From assembly GCA_963969365.1 (NCBI GenBank), contig OZ017748.1:4089001-4153000 (forward strand): DNA of 64,000 nucleotides. The letters are read 5' to 3'. Below the pieces are notes generated by a model. That model saw only the letters and a list, made by a program, of their open reading frames with translations. It ran no database searches and was not told where the DNA came from. Positions 22,801 through 33,400 of this stretch are shown here, piece after piece. How positions within the stretch are numbered: position 1 is the stretch's first letter; each line of letters begins with the position of its first letter. Made by a program: the position numbers and the translations under genes. Source of the DNA: Asterochloris sp. CNOR1 (lineage: Eukaryota; Chlorophyta; Trebouxiophyceae; Trebouxiales; Trebouxiaceae).

Positions 22801-23916
22801 TCAAGGAGGCTCAGAAGCACCTGAGCAAGTCGCGCAGCCCTGCAGCGCCAGCCCAGATGGAGGGGCTCAGCCGCCGCATCTCCCAGCTGGACCGATTCGT
22901 GTCCGCCAGGGAGCACATGCTGTCAGATGCTGCCACCTCTGTCAAGATCTGCAATGCTCTCGTTGGCGAGGTGGGCACCTCCATCTAGAGACAACATGTG
23001 GGACTGCTTGTGTGGCCAGGGTTTGGGCCAAAGATGTGCCCCCTGTGATGAGGTGTCGTCAGATGCTGCTACCTCAGTGAACAGGGGCCATGCCACAAAG
23101 TGGGAAGTTGGCAGCAGACAGAGCGTTTGCTCCCACAGCAAGTGTGCAGTGAACGTTGCGCATCTCGTGGGCCAACCAGAGCAACCAATGTTGTTGCCTG
23201 CCCTGTGGCTGACCTTGAGCTCCTTTGCATGCAGCTGGCCGGCCAGCCTGCGACACATGAGGCTGCGCTTGACATCGGCGACGTGTTTGCACTGCTAGTT
23301 GGTGAGTGCCGGACCCTTCTGGCTTGGCTGCTGCTCGCAGTGTCCAAGAAGCCCAGTGAACTGGCATCATGCTGTGCACCAGATGCCGCAGTATCTGGAT
23401 GCTGCGAAAAGCCCGATGGGCCACTGCCATTCTGTACACCAGGAGCCTGCATCAAGGAAACTTGACAACTTGCCATCCCAGCCATGCCATGAGGGCACAC
23501 CGGCTAGGGTCAGCCCCAGCCGTTGGTCCTTTGTTGTCTGCAGAGTACTGGGTGGGCCAGGACGGCCTTGAGCAGGCCTGGCAGCTTCTGCAGACAATGC
23601 AGGAGCTGCACGTGTCCATTGCTCCCCACATCCCAGGAGCCACAGTGGAGTCTGTCTGCAAGGTATGAGCTGCTCTTTGCATAGCCGTCAATTGTCTCTT
23701 CAGGTCCATGATTGCTTTCAAAAGCAGCTAAATGCTTTTGCCGCTGGTCACTTTGCCCATGGTAGCCCCATCGCACCCAGAGGTGTGGGAGACAACATGT
23801 GTGCTGCCCTGAAAGGTGCTGGCCCTGGACATGTCATGTTGAGGCTGCAGGGGCAAAATGCCATAAGCTGTGCTTGCCAAATTTGCCATGTGTTGAAGAG
23901 AAGTTTAAAGCTGTGA
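7807..23916 (+). CDS. IFT140: Intraflagellar transport protein 140 (IFT-A complex)
   Basis: IFT140 is a core subunit of the IFT-A complex that drives retrograde transport and membrane-protein entry in cilia. I traced 29 exons (first 7807-7866, last 23704-23916) whose phases all close, giving 1452 codons against 1462 residues in the human protein. The N-terminal half carries WD40 repeats ([50 protein letters not shown]). The C-terminal half carries TPR-like helices with close matches to human IFT140: [28 protein letters not shown] then [32 protein letters not shown] and [20 protein letters not shown]. The exon ending at 19900 uses a GC donor. The last exon fits the frame but is the least conserved. 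A TGTAA signal follows at 24081. Nearly every long intron holds tandem copies of a neighbouring splice junction. The gene appears intact. Confidence 0.93.
8553..8946 (+). repeat. Three degraded copies of an IFT140 exon end plus donor
   Basis: The exon ending at 8544 (gcagggaggactgctggcca, then gtaggcag) is copied at about 8553-8615, 8626-8703 and 8881-8946. Each copy keeps the trailing GT-like donor. The second copy is nearly identical to the original over about 40 bases. Confidence 0.8.
9787..10163 (+). repeat. Tandem array of four decoy acceptors before an IFT140 exon
   Basis: Copies of the junction that opens the exon at 10164 (core gctgcagaggac) start at about 9787, 9891, 9987 and 10084, so the units are about 95-104 bp. 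Most units begin with a pyrimidine-poor intron end and a CAG, and continue into a mutated exon start. Only the last unit, at 10164, keeps the reading frame of the WD40 domain. Confidence 0.88.
10626..11188 (+). repeat. 188-bp tandem array, three decoy copies before an IFT140 exon
   Basis: Units start at about 10626, 10814 and 11002; the fourth, at 11189, is the functional exon start. Spacings are 188, 188 and 187 bp. Each unit contains ccctgcaggcactgtgtcc or a variant, followed by tggacaagcatcgtctccat-like sequence. The units remain alignable over most of their length. Confidence 0.9.
11992..12560 (+). repeat. Copies of two IFT140 exon ends (two loci)
   Basis: At 11998-12050 lies a copy of the end of the exon 11752-11965 (gctgcctggggc core). 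At about 12534-12560 lies a short copy of the end of the exon 12320-12489 with its donor (real: cagctccagatctcaggtgg; copy: gagctccaggtgtcaggtgg). Confidence 0.65.
13300..13430 (+). repeat. Copy of the 3' end of IFT140 exon 13024-13238
   Basis: The segment repeats the exon end with changes (real: ggcgtggtcaagcagacgct; copy: ggcgtggtcaaacagaggct) and retains gacgaggtgggca at the donor. It is about 160-170 bp downstream of the original. Confidence 0.75.
13856..13903 (+). repeat. Copy of the 3' end of IFT140 exon 13610-13798
   Basis: The copy carries actgcgggtcatg and gggcagccaggtgaag; the original carries agtgcgggccatg and aggcagccaggtgggg. The GT of the donor is preserved. Confidence 0.7.
14803..14962 (+). 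repeat. Two copies of the 3' end of IFT140 exon 14133-14486
   Basis: Short copies of the exon end (real: agtatcagcagctgcccgct, then tgcaaggtgagcag) occur at about 14803-14836 and 14927-14962, both keeping an AAGGTG donor-like end. Confidence 0.6.
15503..15572 (+). repeat. 12-bp microsatellite, about six units
   Basis: The unit is ctgcagtgtgca with slight variation (ctgcagtgggca in some units). It lies in an IFT140 intron about 75 bp before the functional acceptor at 15645. Each unit contains a CAG that could act as an acceptor. Confidence 0.85.
16223..16306 (+). repeat. Copy of the 3' end of IFT140 exon 16032-16162
   Basis: The copy ends in gggcagcacaggcagccagg, followed by tgggg, identical to the original exon end over about 20 bases. 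The upstream part is diverged and now has an in-frame stop. Confidence 0.75.
17255..18060 (+). repeat. Decoy copies before IFT140 exons 17396 and 18126
   Basis: About 17262-17300 copies the junction at 17390 (real: ctgctgcagtcctgcgggca; copy: ctgctgcagtcttgccggca). At 17845-17910 and 17988-18060 are two copies of the start of exon 18126 (core gaggtgccgc), about 140 bp apart and about 135 bp from the functional one. Confidence 0.72.
18911..19065 (+). repeat. About 70-bp tandem array before IFT140 exon 19066
   Basis: tgtgtacac-type units begin at about 18911 and 18982, and the functional one at 19052. They are followed by copies of the exon start (real: gtgactttgagggtgctctg). Two decoys precede the true exon. 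Confidence 0.75.
20636..23085 (+). repeat. Scattered copies of IFT140 exon ends and a 70-bp doublet
   Basis: Copies of exon ends lie just downstream of the originals at 20632-20656 (ccctgctgcagcgccgctgt), 22150-22178 (tatggccttctacatcaaag) and 23043-23085 (gtcagatgctgctacctcag). A separate 70-bp doublet occurs at 22461-22605 (units starting gcagcctgtgggg at 22461 and 22531). The listed span is broad; only these parts are repeats. Confidence 0.6.
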
Positions 23917-24727
23917 TGTAGGCCATTGGAGTGCCGCCTGCCAGCCTGCTGCAATCACAGAATGTGGCAGATATGGGGGCAAACTGTGATGAGCGCCCTC
24001 AGACTGCCTTCAATGAAGATCTCCAGTAGTCTCAGCCTGCATGTGATTCTGAGCGCCACTTGAGTGGCCTGTCTTATCAGTGTAACTGAATTGGCAGCCC
24101 AGCAATTATCAATAATTTGTTGACGATGTGCTTGTTGAGACACAAGTTGTGTCCAAGCATGAGGTGTCTGCAGCTGCTTTTAAGTGAAGGCCAGCTGTCA
24201 TGGTGAAGTGGAGCTGCGCAGATGGCTTGCCCGCAACCCTCATCAGCGCTTCTCTGTGCTCTGGGAACCTGCTGCAGTGCCTGCAGCAGGCAGGGGCTGC
24301 ACATGAGCTGTCAGCAAGGGGTGGCAGATTAGTCTGCTCAGCTGCAAAGGCAGGAGCCATATAAAACAGCTGTGCATCTCAGCCACAGCATAGTGTGGCT
24401 GAGTTGGCTTGCTCTGACCAGCTAGATGCACACCTTCATTGCAGCTGAGCAACACACGCTAAACAACACCTTCAACCAGGTTGCCTTTGCAAGTCATTTC
24501 CCCTGACTGCACAGCACGTACATGGCAATAGCCCCTGTCCCACCAAAACACTCCCACACCTGCTGGGCCCTGCAACAGCAGGACTGTGTGCAAGGCCACC
24601 AAGAAGCTGCTGCCACACCAGCAAGCTTACTTGCAGGGTTCTGCCACACAGAGTCCCTGCCATTCGACACAGACCCAGCAGTGCTGCATACATTTGCCCA
24701 TGCCATGCAGCAACAGCTCACTCCTAC
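23917..24727. other. 3' flank of IFT140 and of the next minus-strand gene
   Basis: No exon here could be supported. It contains the IFT140 poly(A) signal and probably the last exon and 3' UTR of the minus-strand gene that follows. A candidate exon near 24580-24450 (minus) could be read in more than one phase, and I could not choose. Confidence 0.4.
24081..24085 (+). terminator. TGTAA poly(A) signal of IFT140
   Basis: It lies 165 bases after the stop codon proposed for IFT140 and supports that gene end. Confidence 0.55.
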
Positions 24728-25040
24728 CTTCAGCAGGCCGCACCCGCAGGTCGACGTCGTGCTGGATCAACTCTTTCAACTCCTTTCGCGCCTCCCCCCA
24801 GTTGTGGGGAAATCCCCGCATCATGAAGGCAATGCCACAAGCCCCCAGCGCTACTACAGCCGTCATACTGGCCAGATTGCGTATGAGTGTAGTGCTGCTG
24901 GCCAGCGTGGCCGCTGCCCTGTCTGGCTGAGGGATGTTGGGTGGCTGCCCTGAGTTGCCTGCACATTGGGCAGGGAGGGCTTTGGCGGCGTGCAGCGGTG
25001 CAGAGGGACTTGTGTGTAGCGGACACACGAGGGCCTGCAT
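24728..25040 (-). CDS. Small membrane protein, unrecognised (3' end unresolved)
   Basis: An uninterrupted frame starts at Met 25040 and runs to a donor at about 24728 (gaag, gtaggag) or 24744. The first 30 residues are Ala/Ser/Pro-rich with few acids and could be an organelle transit peptide (MQALVCPLHTSPSAPLHAAK). Residues about 45-70 form one hydrophobic helix (LIRNLASMTAVVALGACGIA), followed by an amphipathic stretch with alternating Lys and Glu (EARKELKELIQHDVDLR). I do not recognise a family. The opposite strand has nothing better here. The remaining exon or exons could not be fixed. The start codon is about 50 bp from that of the divergent plus-strand gene. Confidence 0.5.
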
Positions 25041-25092
25041 TCCAGAGGTGTGTGCAGCCTGTGACCTGTGTGTGTCCACTGCAGTGCCACAG
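25041..25092. promoter_or_regulatory. Short divergent intergenic space between two small genes
   Basis: The proposed start codons lie at 25040 (minus) and 25093 (plus). If both are right, their 5' UTRs and promoters overlap completely. Confidence 0.35.
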
Positions 25093-27239
25093 ATGACGGC
25101 AGCCCGCAACTGGGCAGAGGGTCTTCTGTGTGGGCTCAATGCAGAAGCAGCAGTTGTTCAGGACGATGGAGGGCAGCTCACCGCTGGTTGACATGGCTGC
25201 CACTCAAATTGTGATCAGATGGTGCAGGCTTGGCCAGTCAATATGCCTTGTCAGCCCATTGACCCTGCATGTGGTGTGTTGGTGCAACACAGTGGCTGCA
25301 GGAGGTGGCTGCAGGATATAAACTGGGCAGGGTGCTGCCAGAGCACAGGTGCCTGCACAATGTCGAAGGCAGGGATGGCCTGGGCCGGTGAGACTGTTGG
25401 TGACTCCATGGAGTGTCTAGCCTGATCTCAAACTCCGTTGCTGTAGGCTGCAGGGGAGCTGGCAGGGATAGCTTTTGTCAGTGTCACCTTGATGTCGGCA
25501 TTTTCATTCTGGGGCCTACCATCTAAGTTATCATATGATGCAAGCCGCAGGCTCATGTCTGCACTTGAGATGCAGGAGCCTTATGACTCAAAGGTCGTGG
25601 CAGGTAATGGCTGCCTCCAGTCACGCAGCCACTGGATCACCCACCAGTGTTGGGCCTGGGGCGCACACCAGTCGTCCCAGCAAGTCTGCTGGCAAACGTC
25701 GTGGTGAGTAAAGCAACTGGATGCAATGCCGCCACAACTTCATGCGCTCAACCAGCATGTTCATGCAGCCAAGGGCTTGCAGGGGCTGGCCAAGCAGTTG
25801 TGTGGACTCAGCAAGCGCCAGATGCAGCAGGTGGCCCCACTGCTTGAAGAGGAGCACTTGAGTGCCATTGCCATCGCTCAGGGAGTTCCCAGGACGAATC
25901 AGGTGGGCATATTGAATGAGCCGCCCTCTTGGCATCCCTAGGACCCCGTGCCTACTCTGCTGCTATACTGTCCCAGCCATTTGTTGATTGGCTCAGTAAC
26001 TCCCGTCAAAAGCACCCTTAGCCGTCCCAAGTGATTATGAACGGAGGCAGCTCCGGCACGCCAGGACACAGCCAGTTGCTTTCCTTATGTGCAGGGCACA
26101 GCAAACATTGCAGGCTGACTGCTGATTGCCATCAGGTGTGGCTTCTCCAGTGCTGAGATTCCCAGCTTTGACGGGGATCGTTGCTGCCTCCAGGCCCATG
26201 GACGGCAGCTCGCTCTCATCGGCAGAATGTTGAACAGTCTGGAGGAGGCTACCCAGGCACAGTTGGCCGGTGTACTGCAGCGTGCTGAACAGAACACAGG
26301 GTTTCGGCTGGACCCTCAGGCAGAAGCCCAGGCCCAGGAATGGCACATCAGCATCCTGAGTGGGGATGAGGTGCGTCTGGGCTGTCACTGCAGATGCATG
26401 GCCTCATGTACTGACAATTCATATACTCACACCCCCCTGGCATGGAAGCATGCTGGTCTTGCCAGGACTGCTTTCGGTGGCGCCTTTCAGGCCTGCTGTA
26501 GTGCAAATCCATGGCGGCCACTGTTTTGAGCAGTCTGCAGCGCGTCTCACAGCATGACCTTGTCTGCATGAGGTGCTGCTGAGCTGCCTTTTGACGGGAT
26601 GTTGCTGCTGAACATGTGCACTCCAGTGAAGGCAGGCTGACTATGTTTAGGAGAATGCTTGGGCATGATACAGTCCTGCTGCAGCAGTGCCAGTATGGAT
26701 GTTGGATGGCAGTGGCTGCTCGGTTAGGTGTAGCACATCCAGCCTGGGCTGGCTGCACAGCCTAAAGTGTCAGCTGCATGGATGCAGGTTGGAGACATCT
26801 CGCACTGCCGCACCGTGCCTCTCTTGTGGAAGGCAGCCAGCCATGCCAGGAGGGCTTTATGCATGTCCTGTGGAAGTGCTGCTGGGAGTGCAAGCAGTGG
26901 TGCCACATGGCAGTGGCTTCTTTGCCAGGCTGACTGCGTGTCTCAGAGTGGCCTTCTCTGCAGGAGGTGCTGCAACCAGTCATGCACGCGGCTGCTGTAC
27001 CATGTTGCGACCTGCCTCACAGCCTCATGCCCACTGTGCAGGAGGTGCTGCAAACAGTTGTGCAGATGGCTGTTGCCCAGGGTCAGGAATACCAGCAACT
27101 GCGGCAGCTGGCCAAGCAGTGTCGGCAGGGGGAGGAGGCGGCAGCCAAACCCAGCAAGCGCTTGCGGCAGCTGCTGCAGCTCATAGCCCTGTCAGAGAAC
27201 AGAAGCCAGCTGATACTTGAACAGTCCGACCACCTCTGA
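25093..27239 (+). CDS. Unrecognised protein with one hydrophobic segment and a helical C-terminal half
   Basis: Exons 25093-25186, 25454-25603, 25648-25703, 25756-25902, 26194-26370 and 27042-27239 join in phase to 273 codons. Residues about 32-55 are hydrophobic (ELAGIAFVSVTLMSAFSFWG) and may be a membrane anchor. The rest is predicted helical and Gln/Leu/Glu-rich (LNSLEEATQAQLAGVLQRAE; YQQLRQLAKQCRQGEEAAAK), ending in a Lys/Arg patch and LILEQSDHL. I know no matching family. The first donor (gttgac) is weak, so exon 1 is the least certain. The gene is convergent with the reticulon gene. The intron before the last exon holds tandem copies of the last exon's start. Confidence 0.6.
26958..27041 (+). 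repeat. Decoy copy of the last-exon junction
   Basis: At about 26958-27003 lies ctgcaggaggtgctgcaacc and following sequence; the functional junction, tgtgcaggaggtgctgcaaa, begins about 79 bp later. A weaker third copy may start near 26875. Confidence 0.7.
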
Positions 27240-27444
27240 ACCGCTGCTTGGCCGACGTTTTACCAGATTTCATGAATTTCATTCTTCATGGTGAACATCA
27301 CGTTGTACAACAGAAAACACAAGCTACAAACAGGAGGGATGTTATACAGATCTTGAAAGCCTTCCACAGCAGAGCGCAGTGGTCCCCGATGGGGTGATTA
27401 GGCGCACGGCCCTCCTCTGAGCAGCGGCAGGCTTGAGTGCAGAA

Positions 27445-30400
27445 CTAGTCATCTGCAATGGGGTGGCTGGGCAGACTGGCCCTCCTCTGAGCAGCTGCAG
27501 TCTTCTGCAGCAGCTGCGACCGCCACCAGAGCACGCCCACAGCAGCCCAGATGGCCGCAGACCCTCTGGCCACGATGCCTCCTGGCAACATGACCAGTGC
27601 AACCAGGCCGAACCCCGATGCCATTGCCAGGCTGTTACGCTGTCCCTGAAGTTCAGCACACTGGCCTGCTTCAGATGACGGCTTGAAGAACCAAGCAGAA
27701 GGGGATAGCCTGTGCTGGTAGCAACAGTGCTGCACTGCCCATACTGCAAGCACAGCTGTGCACCAGCACCGGGCTGACCACGTTCACCAGGCTAAGAAGG
27801 CGCACAACATATGCTCAAGTGAGGCCAGAAGGTGCTTGGATGCCCACACACCAGCATCAGGCTGACCTGTCAAACAACTTTGCAACAGCAGGGCAGAGGT
27901 GCACCTATAGCATCCATCACCAGCGCAACGGCGGGAGTGATGAAGAATTGCTCGCCTGCTGCACAGGCAGCGGCCGCACAATGCAGGATCCGCGTAGCAG
28001 TGCAGCAGCAGGGCAGGGTCAAATCCCATCAGCTTACCTCTAGCAGCCCTCAGAGCCTGCACCAGCAAGCCCAGCGGCAGATCTTGCAACCTCACCCACC
28101 ACCCAGGCCCGCATGCAGTGGCAGGTCTTGCAACCTCACCCCGGCAGCCAGGCCCGCGCACAGTGGCAGGTCTTGCAACCTTCCTCATCACCCAGGCACA
28201 CACAGTGGCCAACAAGGGGTTGCCTGACAGGGGCAGCTGACCTGAAGCAGCAGTGTGGAGGCCGCCCCCAACGCCTCCTCCACCAGCGCGTCCGCCACGC
28301 GGCGGCACTGCATGTAGGCGTAGGGCAGCCCAAAGGCTGCGCACCAGGCAGCCTGCCACACAGTGGACTGCGCGAACAGGCCGCTCTCCCCCAGCAGCAT
28401 GGTGATCCACAGCGCGAGGGCCAGCCAGACTGTGCCGCCGATGGAGGTGCACCCTGCAGGGGGAGATGACATAACTCCTGACAAATTCAAGGGACAGCAG
28501 CTGGGTGGTCCACAGCGTGAAGGCCAGCCAGAAGGTGCCGCCGACGGAGGTGCGCCCTGCAGCGCAGAAGTGAGGTGATTGCCTGACAAAGTGAAGGGAC
28601 AGCAGCTGGGTGGTCCACAGCGCGAGGCACAGCCAGACGGTGCCGCCGATAACGGTGCGCCCTGCAGCGGGAGATAAACAATACTCCGACAGATTGAAGG
28701 GACAGCAGCATGGTGCTGCACAGCGTGAGTGTCAGCCAGACAGTGCCACCAATGGAGGTGCGCCCTGCAGCAGCACAGCAGAGGCTCTCAGACAAACAGC
28801 AGCCGGGTGATTTACACAGCCAACACCAGCCATGCAACATTGTTGCTGTACAGCCTCTGATGCTGTTGCAGAGGGCCCAGAGCTGAGGCTGATGCCCTTC
28901 TGTGCACTTACATTTGAGTTGTGAGATGTGACTAGCCACGCCAGCCACACCAATGATTGTGCGCACCTGACAGCTGCTGCTGCACCATCCCCGCCACAGC
29001 CCCCACCCTGGGCGCCACCCAGGCAGCGGCAGCCATGACCCTGTCCTCAACCCTAGCCTGCAGCTGAGCTGTGGCCTGGCCAGCAAGTGCCACTGTCTGG
29101 GCCTCCCCTGCAGTGAGCTGCCTCATGTTGCCAGCCAGACTGCGCCGCTGCTGCCAGGCTGACCGCAGCAGGTTGAAGACCAGGAGCAGCAGGGCAGCTC
29201 CTGCCAGCACTGTGCTGGGCTGCAGCACGTGCTCAGCGCCTGCAGATGGGCAAGAGATGCTTGCTGGAGCCAGGGGGCAGGCAAGAAGACAGCAGAGCTC
29301 ATCTGACAACACAGGGGCACTTTGCAGTCTTGCACCATAGCCACTCTGCGCCGCTTCAGGCTGTGCCAATGAGTGGGGTCTGCCCTTCTACCAGCAGCTG
29401 GCCCTAGCGTCAAGTCAGTGCAGCATGTGCGATGCAGCAGGCAGCTTATGAATCTGCCCCTCGCGCCAAAGCAGTGCAGCAGGTGCCCCTGCAACAGGCA
29501 GCCTGCTCAACTTGTTTCTCACGCCTTAGCAGTGCAGCATGTGCCCTTGGAGCCTGATGAATCTGTCTCTGATGCCGAGTCAGTACAGCATGTGCTCATG
29601 CAGCCAGCAGCCTGCTGAATACGCCCCTCAGGCCAAACCAGTGCAGCATGTGCAGTTGCACCACGCAACCTGCTAGAAGTGCCCGTCACGCTGAATCAGT
29701 GCGGCGTGTGCCCTTGCAGCCCACCTGACAGCAGCTGACGGAGGCACACGAGAGAGTACAGGCCGCCGCCAAACACTCTGGCTGTCAGCCAAGGGTTGGT
29801 CCACAGCATGAGTGCCTGCACATCTGCCACGCTGCAGGGAGGCAGGGTGGCGGTAACCTGCAGGTGCAGGGCGGGCGCATGATGGCCTGGACACGCAGAA
29901 GAACATTTGCCTTGATTGTCTGCCACGCTGCAGGGAGGCAGGGTGGCGGTGACCTTCAGGTGCAGGGCGGGCGCATGAAGGCCTGAACACGCAGAAGAAC
30001 ATTTGCCTTGATGAACTGCCACGTTGCAGGGAGGCAGGCATACAGAGGCTAGGAAAATTTGCAGAAAGCCCATTCCTCCTGCACATATGATACGCTGAAG
30101 GGACACTGGCAGCAGAGACAGCACAGACATCTCTGCAGGCTGCTGCCTGAGTTAACAGTGACAGCAGCTATGTATAACAGCTATGTAAACCGGTGTGCTG
30201 AGACCAACAGATCGCCGTCAAGCAAGATCACGCTACTTGACAGCACCGTAAATAAGCATGAAAACAAACATTCACCACAGTCTCTCAGGGCAATGCTGAG
30301 GAGAGTGCGCCTGGGAAGCAGAAGGCGCTGGATGGGCTCCGTCCGCGCTGGTTCTTCAGTAACAACAACTTCATCAGTGCAACACCTTCCACAGTTCAGC

Positions 30401-33400
30401 ATCCTGACACAGAAGGACAACACTGGCTAGCAACACACACCTTGGGATCCTGTATGGACCACGTCCATGCTGCTGCTACAGTGAATCAAGTCAGGCAGTT
30501 GCCATCCCACATGTCAGGACAAACACTGGCAAGCAGTGCACACCTGGGAAGCCGGCTGCGCTGCTTGAGCCACATCTGCGCTTGTCCGCCAGCCAATGGC
30601 CTCCAGTGTCCGTGCCATCAGCCCCCCCATCTCTTCTGCAGCGAAAAGAAGCGAGGTTGAGGTTCCACGTGAAGCCAGGTCAGACGTGCGAAACCGAGTG
30701 TCACGGGGCAGCAGGAGCAGGAACAAGATTGAAACCCCTCTGCACACCAGCATGCACAGCAAGAATCGGAGTTGAAATCTGGTGTGTGTCCCATCTGGCC
30801 CCTGAGTTGCTCTTGCAGTACAGCGTAGCAGCGCCGCGCATGTGAGGTGCCACATAGTGCACAATGTCAGGTACAGCGGACTGAGCGTCTTGAAGCGACA
30901 TGCGCAGATGTGGGACCCAGAGTCCTCTGCACAGCAGCATGCACAGCAGAATGCCAACTGGCACAGAGCGCTATTGATGGCGTCCAGTATCTGCACGTTG
31001 CAGTCTCAAAGCCACATGTGAATGCTGGCAGGCATGCGGAGATTTTCATGTCAGTGACAACATGCTTACTGCAGCAAGGCTCACATGACACAATAGGCAC
31101 AGGGCACAATAGATGGCAACAGCTTCTGCAGGAACGGCAACAGGCAGGCCAAGGCATCTCTTGCTGCCACGCATTGCAGTGGGAGTATGTGGGCTGGCCA
31201 GCAGGTGGTCAATCTTACGTAGCAGCCTGTACACCAGAGCAGTGCATGGGCACAGCTCACCTGCCGGCAGGGGTGGAGCAGAGGCCACCACTCTCCCTGC
31301 GTGTGCCGGGCGCTGCTGAAGTTGCCTGCCGGTCCCTGCAGTCTGATGCCTGGCCGCCATCGGCTGTGCAGCAGGCACCACAGCCGCTGCTGGCACGGTG
31401 CTCGGGCTGTCGCCACCTGCATGCAGCACAAGGATGCGGTTGCCTCGCACTGCTGCGCAGCCAAAGTCAGAGATTGAGCCTGTGCTTTGCTTTACTTGCT
31501 GCAAGCTGCCAGCTGCACAGAAGCATGGCAAGCATGTGGGTGGAGACTTCAGCAGCGCCAGAGCAGCTGCAGTGCAGCACGCAGGGCAGCGCCTGTCATG
31601 CACCAGCGTTCAAGGCAAGAGCTCCAATGTTGCAGCCATGCCGTAGAGGCAGCAGGCCCCAGGATGCACCACTTGCCCTGGGCTGTCCAGCACGCCCCCA
31701 GGAGCTCCTGCTGTGTCTCACGCCCATATGGCAAGGCAAGCCTTTGAACCCAGCGGGCTGGGGTTTGCCCGCTAGAAGAGCTGTTTTTGTTGCATGGGCA
31801 GACCTGATGCTTCAAGGCAGTCACAGGTGCAGCCCCTGGCTCAAAACAATCACATCGAGCCAAGCAGGGGGGCTGCCAGCCCAGGAGCTGTGCTCAAGCT
31901 AGCTGCAGCGAGGCAAAGCCCTGGGGTGCTGTTGGCCTTGCCTGACCGCGCTCACCCCCACCTTCTCCAGGGCACCATGATCACACCTGCTGCATCCATG
32001 CGTGACAGGCAGTGGCAAGCAGCTGCTGGCTGGTCCAGCCAGCCTCTGCATCTGGAAGCTATTACCTGGTATGGTGCTGGCCTTTCCCACCTTCGCTCCC
32101 CCAGTCAGCCCCTCAAGGACACCATTCCCTCACGTGCAACAGCAGGCAGCAGCATGCACTGGCCAGCCAGGGTCTGCCCATTGGACAATCACCTGGGATG
32201 CTGCTGGCCTTCACTGGCTTTGCTTCCCCCGCAAACTCCTCTGAGGCATAGTCCCCAGAGTCCAGCAGAGCTTCCACAGCAGTCCACGCCGCATCTGCAC
32301 ACATCACAGGGGAAGGTGCCTCAATCTGCAGTCCTGGTGGCGCCCAATGATGGGACGAGCAGTGGGGAGGGAGACAAACACAATGGCTAGCAGTACTGTT
32401 CAGATGGGGCCCAGATGCAGACTCAACAATCTGGCAAGCCCACCTGCATTGCCGCCCAGGTGGCTGGGGGTGTCCATGCTGTCGCTGCTGCCCTTGGGCC
32501 GGTCCAAGGCAGCACCTCTGGCAGCGCCGTCCACCTCGCGCCTCGACGCGCTGCGTGAAGGCGCAGCTGCAGGCTTGGGCGCCGCAGGCTCAGCGTCTGC
32601 GGGCCCCTCCCCTAACGGCGCCGTCTCAGCATCAGAGGCTGCCTCCGCTCCTGCAGCAAATGCATGAGATTGTTGGTCAAAGCTCTGAGGTGCCCTCGGC
32701 ATCAGAGGCTGCCGCAGCACACGCAGGACTCAAAGCATAGTTTTGCAGGGTTGCGCCCTGCAGGTAGGTCCTGAGCACGACAGGCGCAGCTTCACATTCT
32801 GGTGAAGCCGAGGAGGCCACGAGCTCAGTTCGCGGCAAAAGGCACTGTTCTGCTGTGCTGCTAGGGCACCCTCGTAACGCTGTACAGATGCCACGCCTCC
32901 AGCATATGACCTGCATGTCCTGCTTGCAGGACTTCATGTTGTACCTCACCTCCTGAGGAGTAGAGCAGGGCCTTGAACCAGCTCCTGTCAGGCGGGTGGG
33001 AGGGCACAGCGCTCTTGGCCTGTGAGCGGGTCACAGGCCGGCTGGCCTCACTGCCTGGTGCCTCAGGCTTGGCAGCAGGCAGCTTGCTGGCGTCCTCGGC
33101 AGCTGGAGCGATGGGCACCACAGCAACTTCGGGTGCTGCAGGGGTTGGCAATCTGGCTCGGCCTGGGGAGGGTTTGCGCCTGCAAGCAGGAGATTGAAGT
33201 CGAGACATTAGCCAGGTGACTGCCTGCTGTCTCTCCGCCCCTGCCCCCACCCCCCCCTCAACTGTAGCTGTGTATGGTAGCTTGCTGATCAGCTGCATGC
33301 CTGCCCGGCCAGGAGTGGCGCCTGCAAGCAAGGCTTGCTTTTGAAGGGCAAGTGATTGCTGTCCCCAGCAGCAGCTTTGCCTGCAGCAGATTAATGGCAT

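Noticed and set aside
30847-31902. Plus-strand open frame of 351 codons, one of the longest in the window
   Set aside because: It lies inside the 1.8-kb intron of the minus-strand reticulon gene. It is rich in Cys, Gln, Ser, His and Leu as expected from CAG/TGC-rich DNA, has no domain pattern and no splice signals, and an opposite-strand frame of similar quality covers much of it.
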